Assembly: GCA_030040475.1 (NCBI GenBank)
Contig: JASHTQ010000589.1
Location: 1 to 12,045, forward strand
Direction: 5' to 3'
DNA length: 12,045 nucleotides
Origin: Streptosporangiaceae bacterium
GTDB taxonomy: Bacteria; Actinomycetota; Actinomycetes; Streptosporangiales; Streptosporangiaceae
Within the stretch, counting starts at the first letter, position 1. The number at the start of each line of letters is the position of its first letter. Shown here piece by piece: positions 6,570 through 12,045 of the stretch. A program made the position numbers and the translations under genes. Below the pieces are notes generated by a model. That model saw only the letters and a program-made list of their open reading frames with translations. It did not search any database and was not told the DNA's origin.

Positions 6570-6640
6570 TTCTGCCAGCATCACCGTTACGCCTGCCAGA
6601 CGCCCTATCGGGGACGGCTCGCTGAGGAGGGGGTGCTGCC

Positions 6641-7609
6641 GTGTCGCGGCCTGTCGCGGGCAGATTAATGCTCCCGGTTAACCGGCGCCGGCCGCTGCCC
6701 GCGCGGCCTGGCCTGCTGAGCCGCGCGGTCAGCGTGGTGGCCGTCATCTGCGCCCTGGTCCCGCTGACCGCATGCCACAACAGCTCCTCAAGCGACGTCA
6801 AGGCGTTCTGCCAGATCCTGCAGACCGACCCGATCGCCACCGCCGCGACGGACCTGCTGGAAAAGATCTCCGACGACACGTGGGCAGGCGGCCTGCCCAC
6901 CGACATCGTCGTCACCGCGGTGCTCGACAACTGCGATTCGCTGCTGTCCCGCGCGGTTACCGTCGTGCAGAGATTCTTCGGCTCGAGCCCCCGGCAGCCC
7001 ACCGTGGCGACCATCGCCCATTTCCAGAGCCTGTCCTCGGCGGCCGACGGCAGCATCGCGACCCAGCTGGACAATCTGGGATTCCAGGTTTCCGGCGGCT
7101 CGGTCGGGACGCTGGTGAACGACTTGTGCGCGGACCTGCATGGCTCACGGAACTCCAGCCCCGTTCAGGACATCCAGTCCCTCCTGCCCGAGGCCGACCT
7201 GCAGTCGCTGCCCGCCCTGAACGGGGTGGTCGCGCAGGTGACCAAGACCTGCACTCCGCTCAATGGCTACCAGGCCGACGGCCTGGTCTCGAGCATCTAC
7301 CAGTACCTGGCCGGCAACGAGCAGCTCGCCACCACTCCGCTGGTCATCACCAGCCTGACCTGGTCATGGGTTGGCACCGGGACGATCGACATTGACTGGC
7401 AGGCTTCCTACACCGGCGTTGAGTATGACCTGTGGGGCAACGTCGACGGAGGGCAGTGGCAGCTGCTGGACTCCGATACCAGCCAGAACTCGACCCAGAT
7501 AGACGGTCTTCTGGCCGGTCACCTTTACGAGTTCGCCGTCCGGGCCGTCGCGAACGGGAGCGTGAGCCCGTGGTCGTACATGTCGCCGTGCCTGACCTGC
7601 CAGTCCTAG
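6641..7609 (+). CDS. Secreted lipoprotein with C-terminal fibronectin type III-like domain
   Basis: The 322-residue protein carries a basic N-region (NRRRP), a hydrophobic stretch (29-43) and a lipobox L-T-A-C with the lipidated Cys at residue 45, so it should be anchored on the outer face of the membrane. Residues 52-225 form a helical domain of unknown family with Cys57, 98, 163 and 204, an even number that could form two disulfides. Residues about 232-312 look like a fibronectin type III domain (WSWVGTGTIDIDWQ, YDLWGNVDGGQWQLL, GLLAGHLYEFAVRAV). The protein ends in CLTC (317-320), an unusual terminal CxxC. The GTG start has AGGAGG 10 bases upstream; an ATG at 6668 is an alternative that keeps the signal. 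It follows the 821-residue membrane protein gene on the same strand, suggesting a joint envelope role. Lipoprotein nature is confident; function is not known. Confidence 0.85.
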   Translation: MSRPVAGRLMLPVNRRRPLPARPGLLSRAVSVVAVICALVPLTACHNSSSSDVKAFCQILQTDPIATAATDLLEKISDDTWAGGLPTDIVVTAVLDNCDSLLSRAVTVVQRFFGSSPRQPTVATIAHFQSLSSAADGSIATQLDNLGFQVSGGSVGTLVNDLCADLHGSRNSSPVQDIQSLLPEADLQSLPALNGVVAQVTKTCTPLNGYQADGLVSSIYQYLAGNEQLATTPLVITSLTWSWVGTGTIDIDWQASYTGVEYDLWGNVDGGQWQLLDSDTSQNSTQIDGLLAGHLYEFAVRAVANGSVSPWSYMSPCLTCQS

Positions 7610-7622
7610 CTGCCCATGGATC

Positions 7623-7662
7623 CCGACGGCTCCGGCGACCGGCTGGTCCCCGGAGCCGTCGG
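7623..7662. terminator. Bidirectional terminator hairpin between convergent genes
   Basis: CCGACGGCTCCGG (7623-7635) pairs perfectly with CCGGAGCCGTCGG (7650-7662) over a 14-base loop. It lies 13 bp after the lipoprotein stop and 14 bp after the opposing sulfurtransferase stop. A long GC stem without a U-tract is common for actinobacterial terminators, and the position serves both strands. Confidence 0.8.
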
Positions 7663-7676
7663 CTCAGCAGAACGGC

Positions 7677-8516
7677 CTACTGGTCGCCCACCGCTATCGG
7701 GACGCCCACCAGCGACCCGTACTCGGTCCAGGACCCGTCGTAGTTCTTGACGTTGGGCAGGCCGAGCAGCTCGTGCAGGACAAACCAGGTATGCGCGGAG
7801 CGCTCGCCGATCCGGCAGTACGCGATGGTGTCCCGGCCGAAGTCGAGCCCGGCCTGGTCGGCGTACAGGGCGTGCAGCTCGTCGTCCGGCTTGAACGTCC
7901 CGTCCTCGGCGGCCGCCTTGGACCACGGCACGTTCTTCGCGCCGGGGATGTGCCCGCCGCGCTGCGCCTGCTCCTGGGGCAGGTGCGCCGGGGCGAGGAG
8001 GCGGCCGGCGAACTCGTCGGGTGACCTGACGTCGACCAGGTTCAGCTGCCCGATCGCCGCGATCACCTCGTCCCGGTGTGCCCGGATCGCGGGATCCTGC
8101 TCCTGCGCGTGGTAGCTGGTGCGGGGCCGGTCGGGGACCTCGGTCACCACCTCGCGCGAGTCCAGCTCCCACTTCTTCCTGCCGCCGTCGAGCAGCTTGA
8201 CCCGGTCGTGCCCGTACAGCTTGAAGTACCAGTACGCGTACGCCGCGAACCAGTTGTTGTTCCCGCCGTACAAGATCACCGTGTCGTCGTTGGCGATGCC
8301 CCGCTCGGACAGCAGGGCCTCGAATCCGGCCCGGTCCACGAAGTCGCGCCGGACCGGGTCCTGCAGGTCCTTCTTCCAGTCGATCTTGACCGCGCCCTTG
8401 ATGTGGCCCTTGTCGTAGGCGGTGGTGTCCTCGTCGACCTCGACAAGCACCACGCGGTCGTCGGCGGAGTGCGCTTGCACCCAGTCGGCGTCCACCAGCA
8501 CGTCGGTTCGGCTCAT
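7677..8516 (-). CDS. cysA: Thiosulfate sulfurtransferase (rhodanese), CysA2 type
   Basis: The 279-residue two-domain rhodanese moves sulfane sulfur from thiosulfate to an acceptor through a cysteine persulfide. The N-terminal inactive domain has VDEDTTAYDKGHIKGAVKID (27-46) and VILYGGNNNWFAAYAYWYFK (80-99). The C-terminal domain has LVDVRSPDEF (160-169), RGGHIPGAKNVPW (186-198) and the active-site loop CRIGERS with catalytic Cys234. It closely resembles mycobacterial CysA2, including the end NYDGSWTEYGSLVGVPI; it is not the sulfate-transporter ATPase also called CysA. GGAGGT 9 bases before the ATG lies inside the end of the DUF4395 gene, whose stop is 3 bp away, so the two are translationally coupled. 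The DUF1416/SseC gene usually found next is missing; a terminator follows instead. Confidence 0.95.
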   Translation of the reverse strand: MSRTDVLVDADWVQAHSADDRVVLVEVDEDTTAYDKGHIKGAVKIDWKKDLQDPVRRDFVDRAGFEALLSERGIANDDTVILYGGNNNWFAAYAYWYFKLYGHDRVKLLDGGRKKWELDSREVVTEVPDRPRTSYHAQEQDPAIRAHRDEVIAAIGQLNLVDVRSPDEFAGRLLAPAHLPQEQAQRGGHIPGAKNVPWSKAAAEDGTFKPDDELHALYADQAGLDFGRDTIAYCRIGERSAHTWFVLHELLGLPNVKNYDGSWTEYGSLVGVPIAVGDQ

Positions 8517-8519
8517 TGC

Positions 8520-8969
8520 TCAGACCTCCTTGTCAGCGCCGGCCGGTACCAGGGCCTGGCGGCCCGGCCAGATTCGTCGGATGCGCAGGTACATTTCGCA
8601 GCCCAGGCAGAACCCGAAGGCCCCGTTCAGGAACGCCGCGATCAGCGCTGCCGCGGTGGCCACGACGCCCAGCCAGGTCACGCCCGCCAGGTAGCCGCCC
8701 GTCCCGGCCGCGGCGAACACGAGCCCGACGCCCTGGGCGAACCGCGGCGGCGCCTCGGCCTCGAGCTCGCCCGGCGGGCCGAGCCGAGGCCGGATCAGCC
8801 ACCGGTAGAGCAGGCCGTAGGGCGAGTACCGCAGCCCGAAGCCGGCCCCGATGGCGAAGACCACCGCCTGGGCGGCCAGCAGCCAGCCGCTGCCGGTGAT
8901 CAGGACCACCGCGAGCACCACTGTCGTGACCAGGGCAGCGAAGCGCGGACCGCGCGGATCGATCTCCAT
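8520..8969 (-). CDS. DUF4395 membrane protein with CxxC
   Basis: The 149-residue protein matches the DUF4395 family: it opens with IDPRGPRFAA (residues 3-12), has RYSPYGLLYRWLIRPRLGPP (47-66), PPRFAQGVGL (74-83) and the diagnostic FLNGAFGFCLGCEMYL (113-128). Four hydrophobic segments are seen (about 10-26, 29-45, 78-95, 97-118), with the Cys121-x-x-Cys124 pair at the end of the last one. Members are commonly encoded beside thiosulfate sulfurtransferases or thioredoxin-like proteins in actinobacteria, so a role in thiol or sulfane-sulfur handling at the membrane is inferred, not shown. GGAGGA 9 bases before the ATG supports the start. It is the first gene of a two-gene operon. Confidence 0.9.
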   Translation of the reverse strand: MEIDPRGPRFAALVTTVVLAVVLITGSGWLLAAQAVVFAIGAGFGLRYSPYGLLYRWLIRPRLGPPGELEAEAPPRFAQGVGLVFAAAGTGGYLAGVTWLGVVATAAALIAAFLNGAFGFCLGCEMYLRIRRIWPGRQALVPAGADKEV

Positions 8970-8993
8970 AGCCCGGCTTCCTCCTCGGCCCGC

Positions 8994-9056
8994 CCGGGGG
9001 ATTGCCCCCGGATTGCAGAGCGGCGCAGCCGGAGCGGTAACCAGCCCCGCTCCGGC
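8994..9056 (-). promoter_or_regulatory. Structured leader of the DUF4395-sulfurtransferase operon (two hairpins)
   Basis: The predicted leader of about 115 nt contains, in transcript order, a perfect 10-bp stem with a 9-base loop (9056-9047 with 9037-9028, GCCGGAGCGG arm) and a perfect 7-bp stem closed by a tetraloop (9011-9005 with 9000-8994, CCGGGGG arm). The second stem ends about 10 bases before the GGAGGA ribosome site, close enough to affect initiation. No known riboswitch class is recognised. GC-rich DNA makes some pairing expected, but both stems are mismatch-free. Confidence 0.45.
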
Positions 9057-9093
9057 CGTCCGGAATACCCGCTCTCATTCTGATAGTTGAGTT

Positions 9094-9123
9094 ATCCTAT
9101 CGATATAGTGGTAAACTGGTCAA
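9094..9123 (-). promoter_or_regulatory. Promoter of the DUF4395-sulfurtransferase operon
   Basis: On the - strand TTGACC (9118-9123) and TAGGAT (9094-9099) are separated by 18 bases, a good match to actinobacterial principal-sigma promoters. The element sits in an AT-rich island, includes the 8-bp palindrome TATCGATA (9098-9105) over the spacer/-10 junction, and predicts a start near 9087. Confidence 0.6.
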
Positions 9124-9248
9124 GCCGCAGACCTGGGTCGGCCTGCAGCCAGCCATTACCCGCCCCCGCCCGCGACTACTGTCTGCCCGCACACTCCCCG
9201 CCGCCCGCAGAGCGCCAGCCGCCAGCCGTGGCAGTCGGCCAGGGCCGT

Positions 9249-9320
9249 CGGCCGGGGTCATCTCGCCGGGGCCGGCCGGGGCCCGCTCGCCGGAATCGGC
9301 CGGGGGCAGCTCGCCGGGGC
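9249..9320. repeat. Three imperfect 24-bp tandem repeats
   Basis: Units at 9249-9272, 9273-9296 and 9297-9320 share CGGCCGGGG at the start and CTCGCCGG at positions 14-21; variation is concentrated at positions 10-13 and 22-24. The unit equals 8 codons, so in any frame it would yield a short Arg/Pro/Gly peptide repeat, but no coding signal supports translation. Confidence 0.85.
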
Positions 9321-9486
9321 CGCCAGGTGACTCTCAACCCTTCCGCGACCGCCGTGCAGGCACCAATGGCCCCCTTAGCCACACCAGACCCACCGCTCCC
9401 AAAACATTCGATGTGGATGTGCCTGCCATGCACATAGAGCTACCTGGCTGCGACATCCACGCCTTACGCGCGGTCGCGGCGGGCTC

Positions 9487-9539
9487 TTGACGGCCCGCCC
9501 CATTAGTGTAACGATGCACTAATCAGTGTAACGATACAC
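9487..9539 (+). promoter_or_regulatory. Importer operon promoter with twin palindromic operators
   Basis: A -35 TTGACG (9487-9492) is followed after 16 bases by TAACGA (9509-9514) as a possible -10. Two operator-like palindromes overlap and follow it: ATTAGTG-N8-CACTAAT (9502-9523) and GTGTA-ACGA-TACAC (9526-9539). Both share AGTGTAACGAT, repeated at 9505-9515 and 9525-9535, exactly 20 bp (about two helical turns) apart. This is typical of a repressor bound as two dimers on one face. The palindrome type suggests a TetR-family protein, by inference only; no regulator gene is in the window. Confidence 0.65.
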
Positions 9540-9562
9540 CTGGCCTCGATGGAGGACTGGAT

Positions 9563-10972
9563 GTGATGCGGACGACACGTGCAGGCGATCACGACCGCCT
9601 GATCTCCAGGCGCTGCTTCCTGGTCGGCGCGAGCGCCGCGGCCGGCCTGGCGTCACTCGGCCTGGCCGGATGCGCCGCCGACCGGTCGCCGAACTCCCTC
9701 GTGATCGCGGTCAACGGAACGCAGGCCGCGGCGGCGGCGATCAAGCAGGCGGTCGGGATCCCGTTCCTCGCCAAGCACCCCAAGGTGCAGCTGAGCATCA
9801 TGGCGATCAACGGCACCGACTGGGACGACTACTTCGCGAAGGTCCTGACGCTCATCGCGGGCGGGCTCGCGCCCGACCTGACGACGGTGGCGACCGAGGG
9901 CCTGCAGCTGTTCGCGGGCAAGGGCATCGCGCAGCCGCTGAACGACTACGTGATGCGGGACAAGGCGAGCCTGCAGGGGTTCTTCTCCGACGTCCACCCG
10001 GTCCTCGTCGAGTCGATGATGTACCAGGGCGACCTGTACGTGCTGCCCACCGACTTCAACTGCGGCAACATGTTCTTCGACACGGTGCTGATGGACAAGG
10101 CGGGCGCCAGCTACCCCGCGGACAACTGGACCAAGGACGACTTCTACAACCTGGCCGAGAAGTGGGCCACCGCGCAGGACGCCGTCGCGTGGGACTGGGT
10201 GGTGCGGCTGTGGGGCAGCTGGACCTCGTGGATGTACGCCAACAACGCCAACCTGCTCACCGAGGGCCGGTGGCCGGGCGGCAGCTGGATGTGGGACACC
10301 TTCTATCCCGATGACCCGGCGGCGAAGGGGCGCATGGGCGGCTGGCACTGGGGCGCGCCGACCGCGAACGACCCGGCCGTGGTCGACGCGCTGCAGTACA
10401 TGATCGACCTGAAGAACGCCAGGCTGTCGGCCTCGCCCGACGTCGGCGGCGGCGGGACGCTGCAGGGCCTGTTCGCCAGCAACCACATCGCGATGACGAT
10501 CGGCGGCGGGTTCTGGGCCGGCGGGCTGCACGCGGCGGGGATGACGCCGCACCAGTACGACGTGCAGTACTTCCCTGCCTGGTCGGTGCAAAAGCACCTG
10601 CTCGGCGACGCCGGGTACGCGATGCTCAAGACCTCCCCGGTCAAGGAGATCGCCTGGGAGTTCATGAAGTCGCTGACCGAGCCGGACGCGCTCGGCGCGC
10701 TGATCGCCGGGAACACCAGCACGCCGACCCGCCGGTCGATGATGACCGCCGCCAGGTACGCGCCCACAGGGCCGGCGCACTGGCCGGTGTTCTACGGCAC
10801 CCTCGACAAGTTCCCCAACACCACGCCGATCCCGGCTCCGCCGTACTACCAGGAGCTGGCCACGGCGTTCGCGGCCCGCACCACGCAGGCGATGGCGGCA
10901 GGCTCGGCCAAGCCAGCGCTCGACGGGCTGCAGGGCGACCTGGAGGCCTTCGTCTCCGCCCCTGCGACCTGA
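9563..10972 (+). CDS. ABC importer solute-binding lipoprotein (family 1, Tat-exported)
   Basis: The 469-residue extracellular solute-binding protein family 1 member captures a substrate, commonly a sugar or oligosaccharide in CUT1 systems, and delivers it to the membrane permeases. The N-terminus has SRRCFLVGASAAAGLASL, a twin-arginine motif (Arg16-Arg17), followed by lipobox L-A-G-C with Cys37, so it is Tat-exported and lipid-anchored. Family features include IAVNGTQ after the anchor, GLAPDLTTV, the MFFDTVLMDKAGASYPADNWTKDDF block, and a Trp-rich middle (WDWVVRLWGSWTSWMY, WHWG) that suggests stacking against a sugar-like ligand. GGAGGA (9551-9556) is 6 bases from the GTG at 9563 and 9 from the ATG at 9566; the ATG may be the true start. 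Two adjacent operators probably regulate it. The permease follows after 25 bp. The substrate cannot be read from the sequence. Confidence 0.92.
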   Translation: MMRTTRAGDHDRLISRRCFLVGASAAAGLASLGLAGCAADRSPNSLVIAVNGTQAAAAAIKQAVGIPFLAKHPKVQLSIMAINGTDWDDYFAKVLTLIAGGLAPDLTTVATEGLQLFAGKGIAQPLNDYVMRDKASLQGFFSDVHPVLVESMMYQGDLYVLPTDFNCGNMFFDTVLMDKAGASYPADNWTKDDFYNLAEKWATAQDAVAWDWVVRLWGSWTSWMYANNANLLTEGRWPGGSWMWDTFYPDDPAAKGRMGGWHWGAPTANDPAVVDALQYMIDLKNARLSASPDVGGGGTLQGLFASNHIAMTIGGGFWAGGLHAAGMTPHQYDVQYFPAWSVQKHLLGDAGYAMLKTSPVKEIAWEFMKSLTEPDALGALIAGNTSTPTRRSMMTAARYAPTGPAHWPVFYGTLDKFPNTTPIPAPPYYQELATAFAARTTQAMAAGSAKPALDGLQGDLEAFVSAPAT

Positions 10973-10989
10973 GGACCTGAGGACCTGAG
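10966..10989 (+). repeat. Three 8-bp tandem repeats carrying stop codons in all frames
   Basis: GACCTGAG occurs at 10966-10973, 10974-10981 and 10982-10989. The first copy provides the TGA stop of the solute-binding protein. Because the unit is 8 bp, the three TGAs (10970, 10978, 10986) fall in three different frames. The repeat runs into the GGGAGG in front of the permease ATG. Confidence 0.85.
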
Positions 10990-10997
10990 GGAGGACC

Positions 10998-11942
10998 ATG
11001 GCTCTCGCACTCCCGCGGCGCCAAGCCCGGACCGCCGGCGCCAAGACCACCAAGACCGGGACCGACCTGCACCGGCGCCGGGAGACCCGGTTCGCCTGGC
11101 TGCTGATCCTGCCGACCATCCTCGGCGTGGGCCTGTTCACCGCGGTGCCGATCGTCGGCTCGTTCGTGCTCAGCCTGTTCAACTACAGCATCATCTCGCC
11201 GACCAGGTGGGTGGGCCTGGCCAACTACGGGGCGCTGCTGCACGACAGCAACGCCCAGCACGCCTTCCTGGTCACGATCATCTTGACCGTGGGCATCGCG
11301 ATCGCCCAGGTGGTGGTCGGCCTGGCCCTGGCGGCGGCGGTGCAGCGGCGCACCGGCTGGGCCAGGTCGCTGTACCGGGCGGCGTTCTTCGTGCCGCTGC
11401 TTGTGTCGGGCGCCTCGGTCTCGATCGTGATGAGCTACATCTTCGACAGCCAGTTCGGCGTGCTCAACTACTACCTGGGCCTGATCGGGCTGCCGCAGGT
11501 GTCCTGGCTGGACTCGACCTGGGGCGCGATCTTCACGGTCATGATCGTGGTGACCTGGCAGCAGCTCGGCTTCACGTTCATCGTGTTCTCCGCCGCGCTC
11601 GGCGCGGTGCCCAAGGAGCTCACCGAGGCCGCGCGGGTGGACGGGGCCGGCGGCTGGCGGGTGTTCCGCAAGATCACCCTGCCGATGATCAGCCCGTCGA
11701 TCCTGTTCACCGTGACCGTCGGCGTCATCAACCAGCTCCAGCTGTTCGACCAGCCGTACGTCCTGACCAACGGCGGGCCGGGCAACGCCACCCAGACCGT
11801 GGTGCTTGACATCTACGAGCAGGCCTTCCAGAACCTGCGGTTCGGCTACGCCTCGGCCATCTCGGTGATCTTGTTCATCGTGGTGCTCGTCGCGACGTTC
11901 CTGCAGTTCCGGATCTCCCGCCGGTGGGTGTTCTACTCGTGA
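10998..11942 (+). CDS. ABC transporter permease, MalF/UgpA-type (CUT1)
   Basis: The 314-residue integral membrane subunit of a binding-protein-dependent importer has about six hydrophobic segments (approximately 33-61, 91-115, 126-148, 176-200, 232-250, 284-304). The conserved EAA loop, which docks to the ATPase, reads EAARVDGAGGWRVFRKITLP (210-229), and the downstream QLFDQPYVLTNGGPGNAT (248-265) is characteristic of MalF/UgpA-type permeases. A 30-residue basic cytosolic tail precedes the first segment. GGGAGG lies 3 bases before the ATG, closer than usual; this ATG still gives the normal family length. It is the second gene of the importer operon. The family is certain; the substrate is unknown. 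Confidence 0.95.
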   Translation: MALALPRRQARTAGAKTTKTGTDLHRRRETRFAWLLILPTILGVGLFTAVPIVGSFVLSLFNYSIISPTRWVGLANYGALLHDSNAQHAFLVTIILTVGIAIAQVVVGLALAAAVQRRTGWARSLYRAAFFVPLLVSGASVSIVMSYIFDSQFGVLNYYLGLIGLPQVSWLDSTWGAIFTVMIVVTWQQLGFTFIVFSAALGAVPKELTEAARVDGAGGWRVFRKITLPMISPSILFTVTVGVINQLQLFDQPYVLTNGGPGNATQTVVLDIYEQAFQNLRFGYASAISVILFIVVLVATFLQFRISRRWVFYS

Positions 11943-11952
11943 GGAGCCGACA

Positions 11953-12045
11953 GTGAGCGATCAACCTGCCTTTGCCGTCACCACAGGGGTCCAGCATCGC
12001 GCCGCGAGCAGAGCGGCCGCCGCGCAGCCAGAACGCCGCCTCGGC
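11953..12045 (+). CDS. Partial gene start, probably the second ABC permease (MalG/UgpE-type)
   Basis: A GTG at 11953 with GAGGAG 6 bases upstream (11941-11946) opens a frame that runs without a stop to the window edge, 31 codons, starting MSDQPAFAVTTGVQHRAASR. The stretch is Ala/Arg-rich and not yet hydrophobic, compatible with a cytosolic N-terminal tail. In CUT1 operons the gene after a MalF-type permease is normally the MalG-type partner, so the product is inferred from position only. Confidence 0.6.
   Translation, partial: MSDQPAFAVTTGVQHRAASRAAAAQPERRLG

Larger units (their letters stand above)
9124..9562. other. Intergenic region upstream of the ABC importer operon
   Basis: About 440 bp without a convincing gene. 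It holds three 24-bp tandem repeats (9249-9320), a 10-bp inverted repeat CCGCGACCGC (9343-9352) / GCGGTCGCGG (9470-9479) spanning 117 bp of lower-GC DNA, and the importer promoter with two operators (9487-9539). Open frames across it lack ribosome sites and have low-complexity Arg/Pro/Gly composition. Confidence 0.6.

Noticed and set aside
4527..6584. A 685-residue open frame on the - strand opposite the membrane protein gene
   Set aside because: Its translation is Arg/Gly/Asp/His-rich without domain features, as expected from the antisense of a GC-rich gene; the + strand product has a signal peptide, membrane segments and a ribosome site.
8533..9078. A - strand frame starting at an ATG about 9 bases after the predicted start of the sulfurtransferase operon transcript
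   Set aside because: It runs through the DUF4395 gene in another frame with low-complexity Arg/Gly/Pro content and no polycysteine run; it looks like chance, although a short translated leader cannot be excluded.
9249..9320. CRISPR array
   Set aside because: The 24-bp units are contiguous and similar throughout, without unique spacers, and there are only three.
9087..9437. A 116-residue + strand frame upstream of the importer, ending MWMCLPCT
   Set aside because: It begins at a TTG without a ribosome site, and its middle is the 24-bp repeat read as RPGxxRRG. The terminal ATG (MWMCLPCT) also lacks a ribosome site or a -10 for leaderless translation.

Overview
The window reads as chromosomal DNA of a high-GC actinobacterium. 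It has strong G/C third-position bias, GTG starts, GGAGG-type ribosome binding sites, long GC stems without U-tracts as the likely terminator, Tat and lipobox signals, and a mycobacterial/streptomycete-like DUF4395-thiosulfate sulfurtransferase pair. I cannot assign a genus from the sequence.

Left part (1-3630): an organosulfur-oxidation block. On the + strand an SfnB/DszC-type acyl-CoA-dehydrogenase-fold flavin oxygenase is followed after 2 bp by a split-barrel flavin reductase. Converging on it from the - strand is an SsuD-type FMNH2-dependent alkanesulfonate monooxygenase, followed by a flavodoxin-fold SsuE-type FMN reductase. The two reductase genes overlap tail to tail by 22 bp. This gives two flavin-dependent C-S bond-oxidising systems, each with its own reductase of a different fold. 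The - strand pair has a well-formed promoter with a 7-bp direct repeat over its -10 box.

Middle (3574-7609): a 458-bp non-coding region with small repeats, then two + strand genes I do not recognise. The first encodes an 821-residue predicted membrane protein with a signal peptide, a Ser/Pro linker, a small extracytoplasmic domain, five membrane segments and a large Ala-rich probable cytosolic region that carries a recurring PGSSI-like strand motif. The second encodes a 322-residue lipoprotein with a C-terminal fibronectin-III-like domain and a terminal CxxC. This pair is the best candidate here for something undescribed.

Right-centre (7610-9123): a perfect 13-bp-stem hairpin separates the lipoprotein gene from a convergent operon encoding a DUF4395 membrane protein and a CysA2-type thiosulfate sulfurtransferase (rhodanese). 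It is driven by a recognisable promoter through a roughly 115-nt leader with two strong hairpins. The SseC/DUF1416 gene that usually follows this sulfurtransferase is absent.

Right end (9124-12045): an intergenic region with three 24-bp tandem repeats and a promoter bearing two 20-bp-spaced palindromic operators. It leads into a CUT1-type ABC importer operon: a Tat-exported solute-binding lipoprotein, a MalF/UgpA-type permease and the first 31 codons of the next gene, probably the second permease. No importer ATPase, regulator or glycosidase is visible inside the window. Sulfur metabolism (two monooxygenase systems plus the sulfurtransferase) is the common theme, but the membrane/lipoprotein pair and the importer have no demonstrated link to it.
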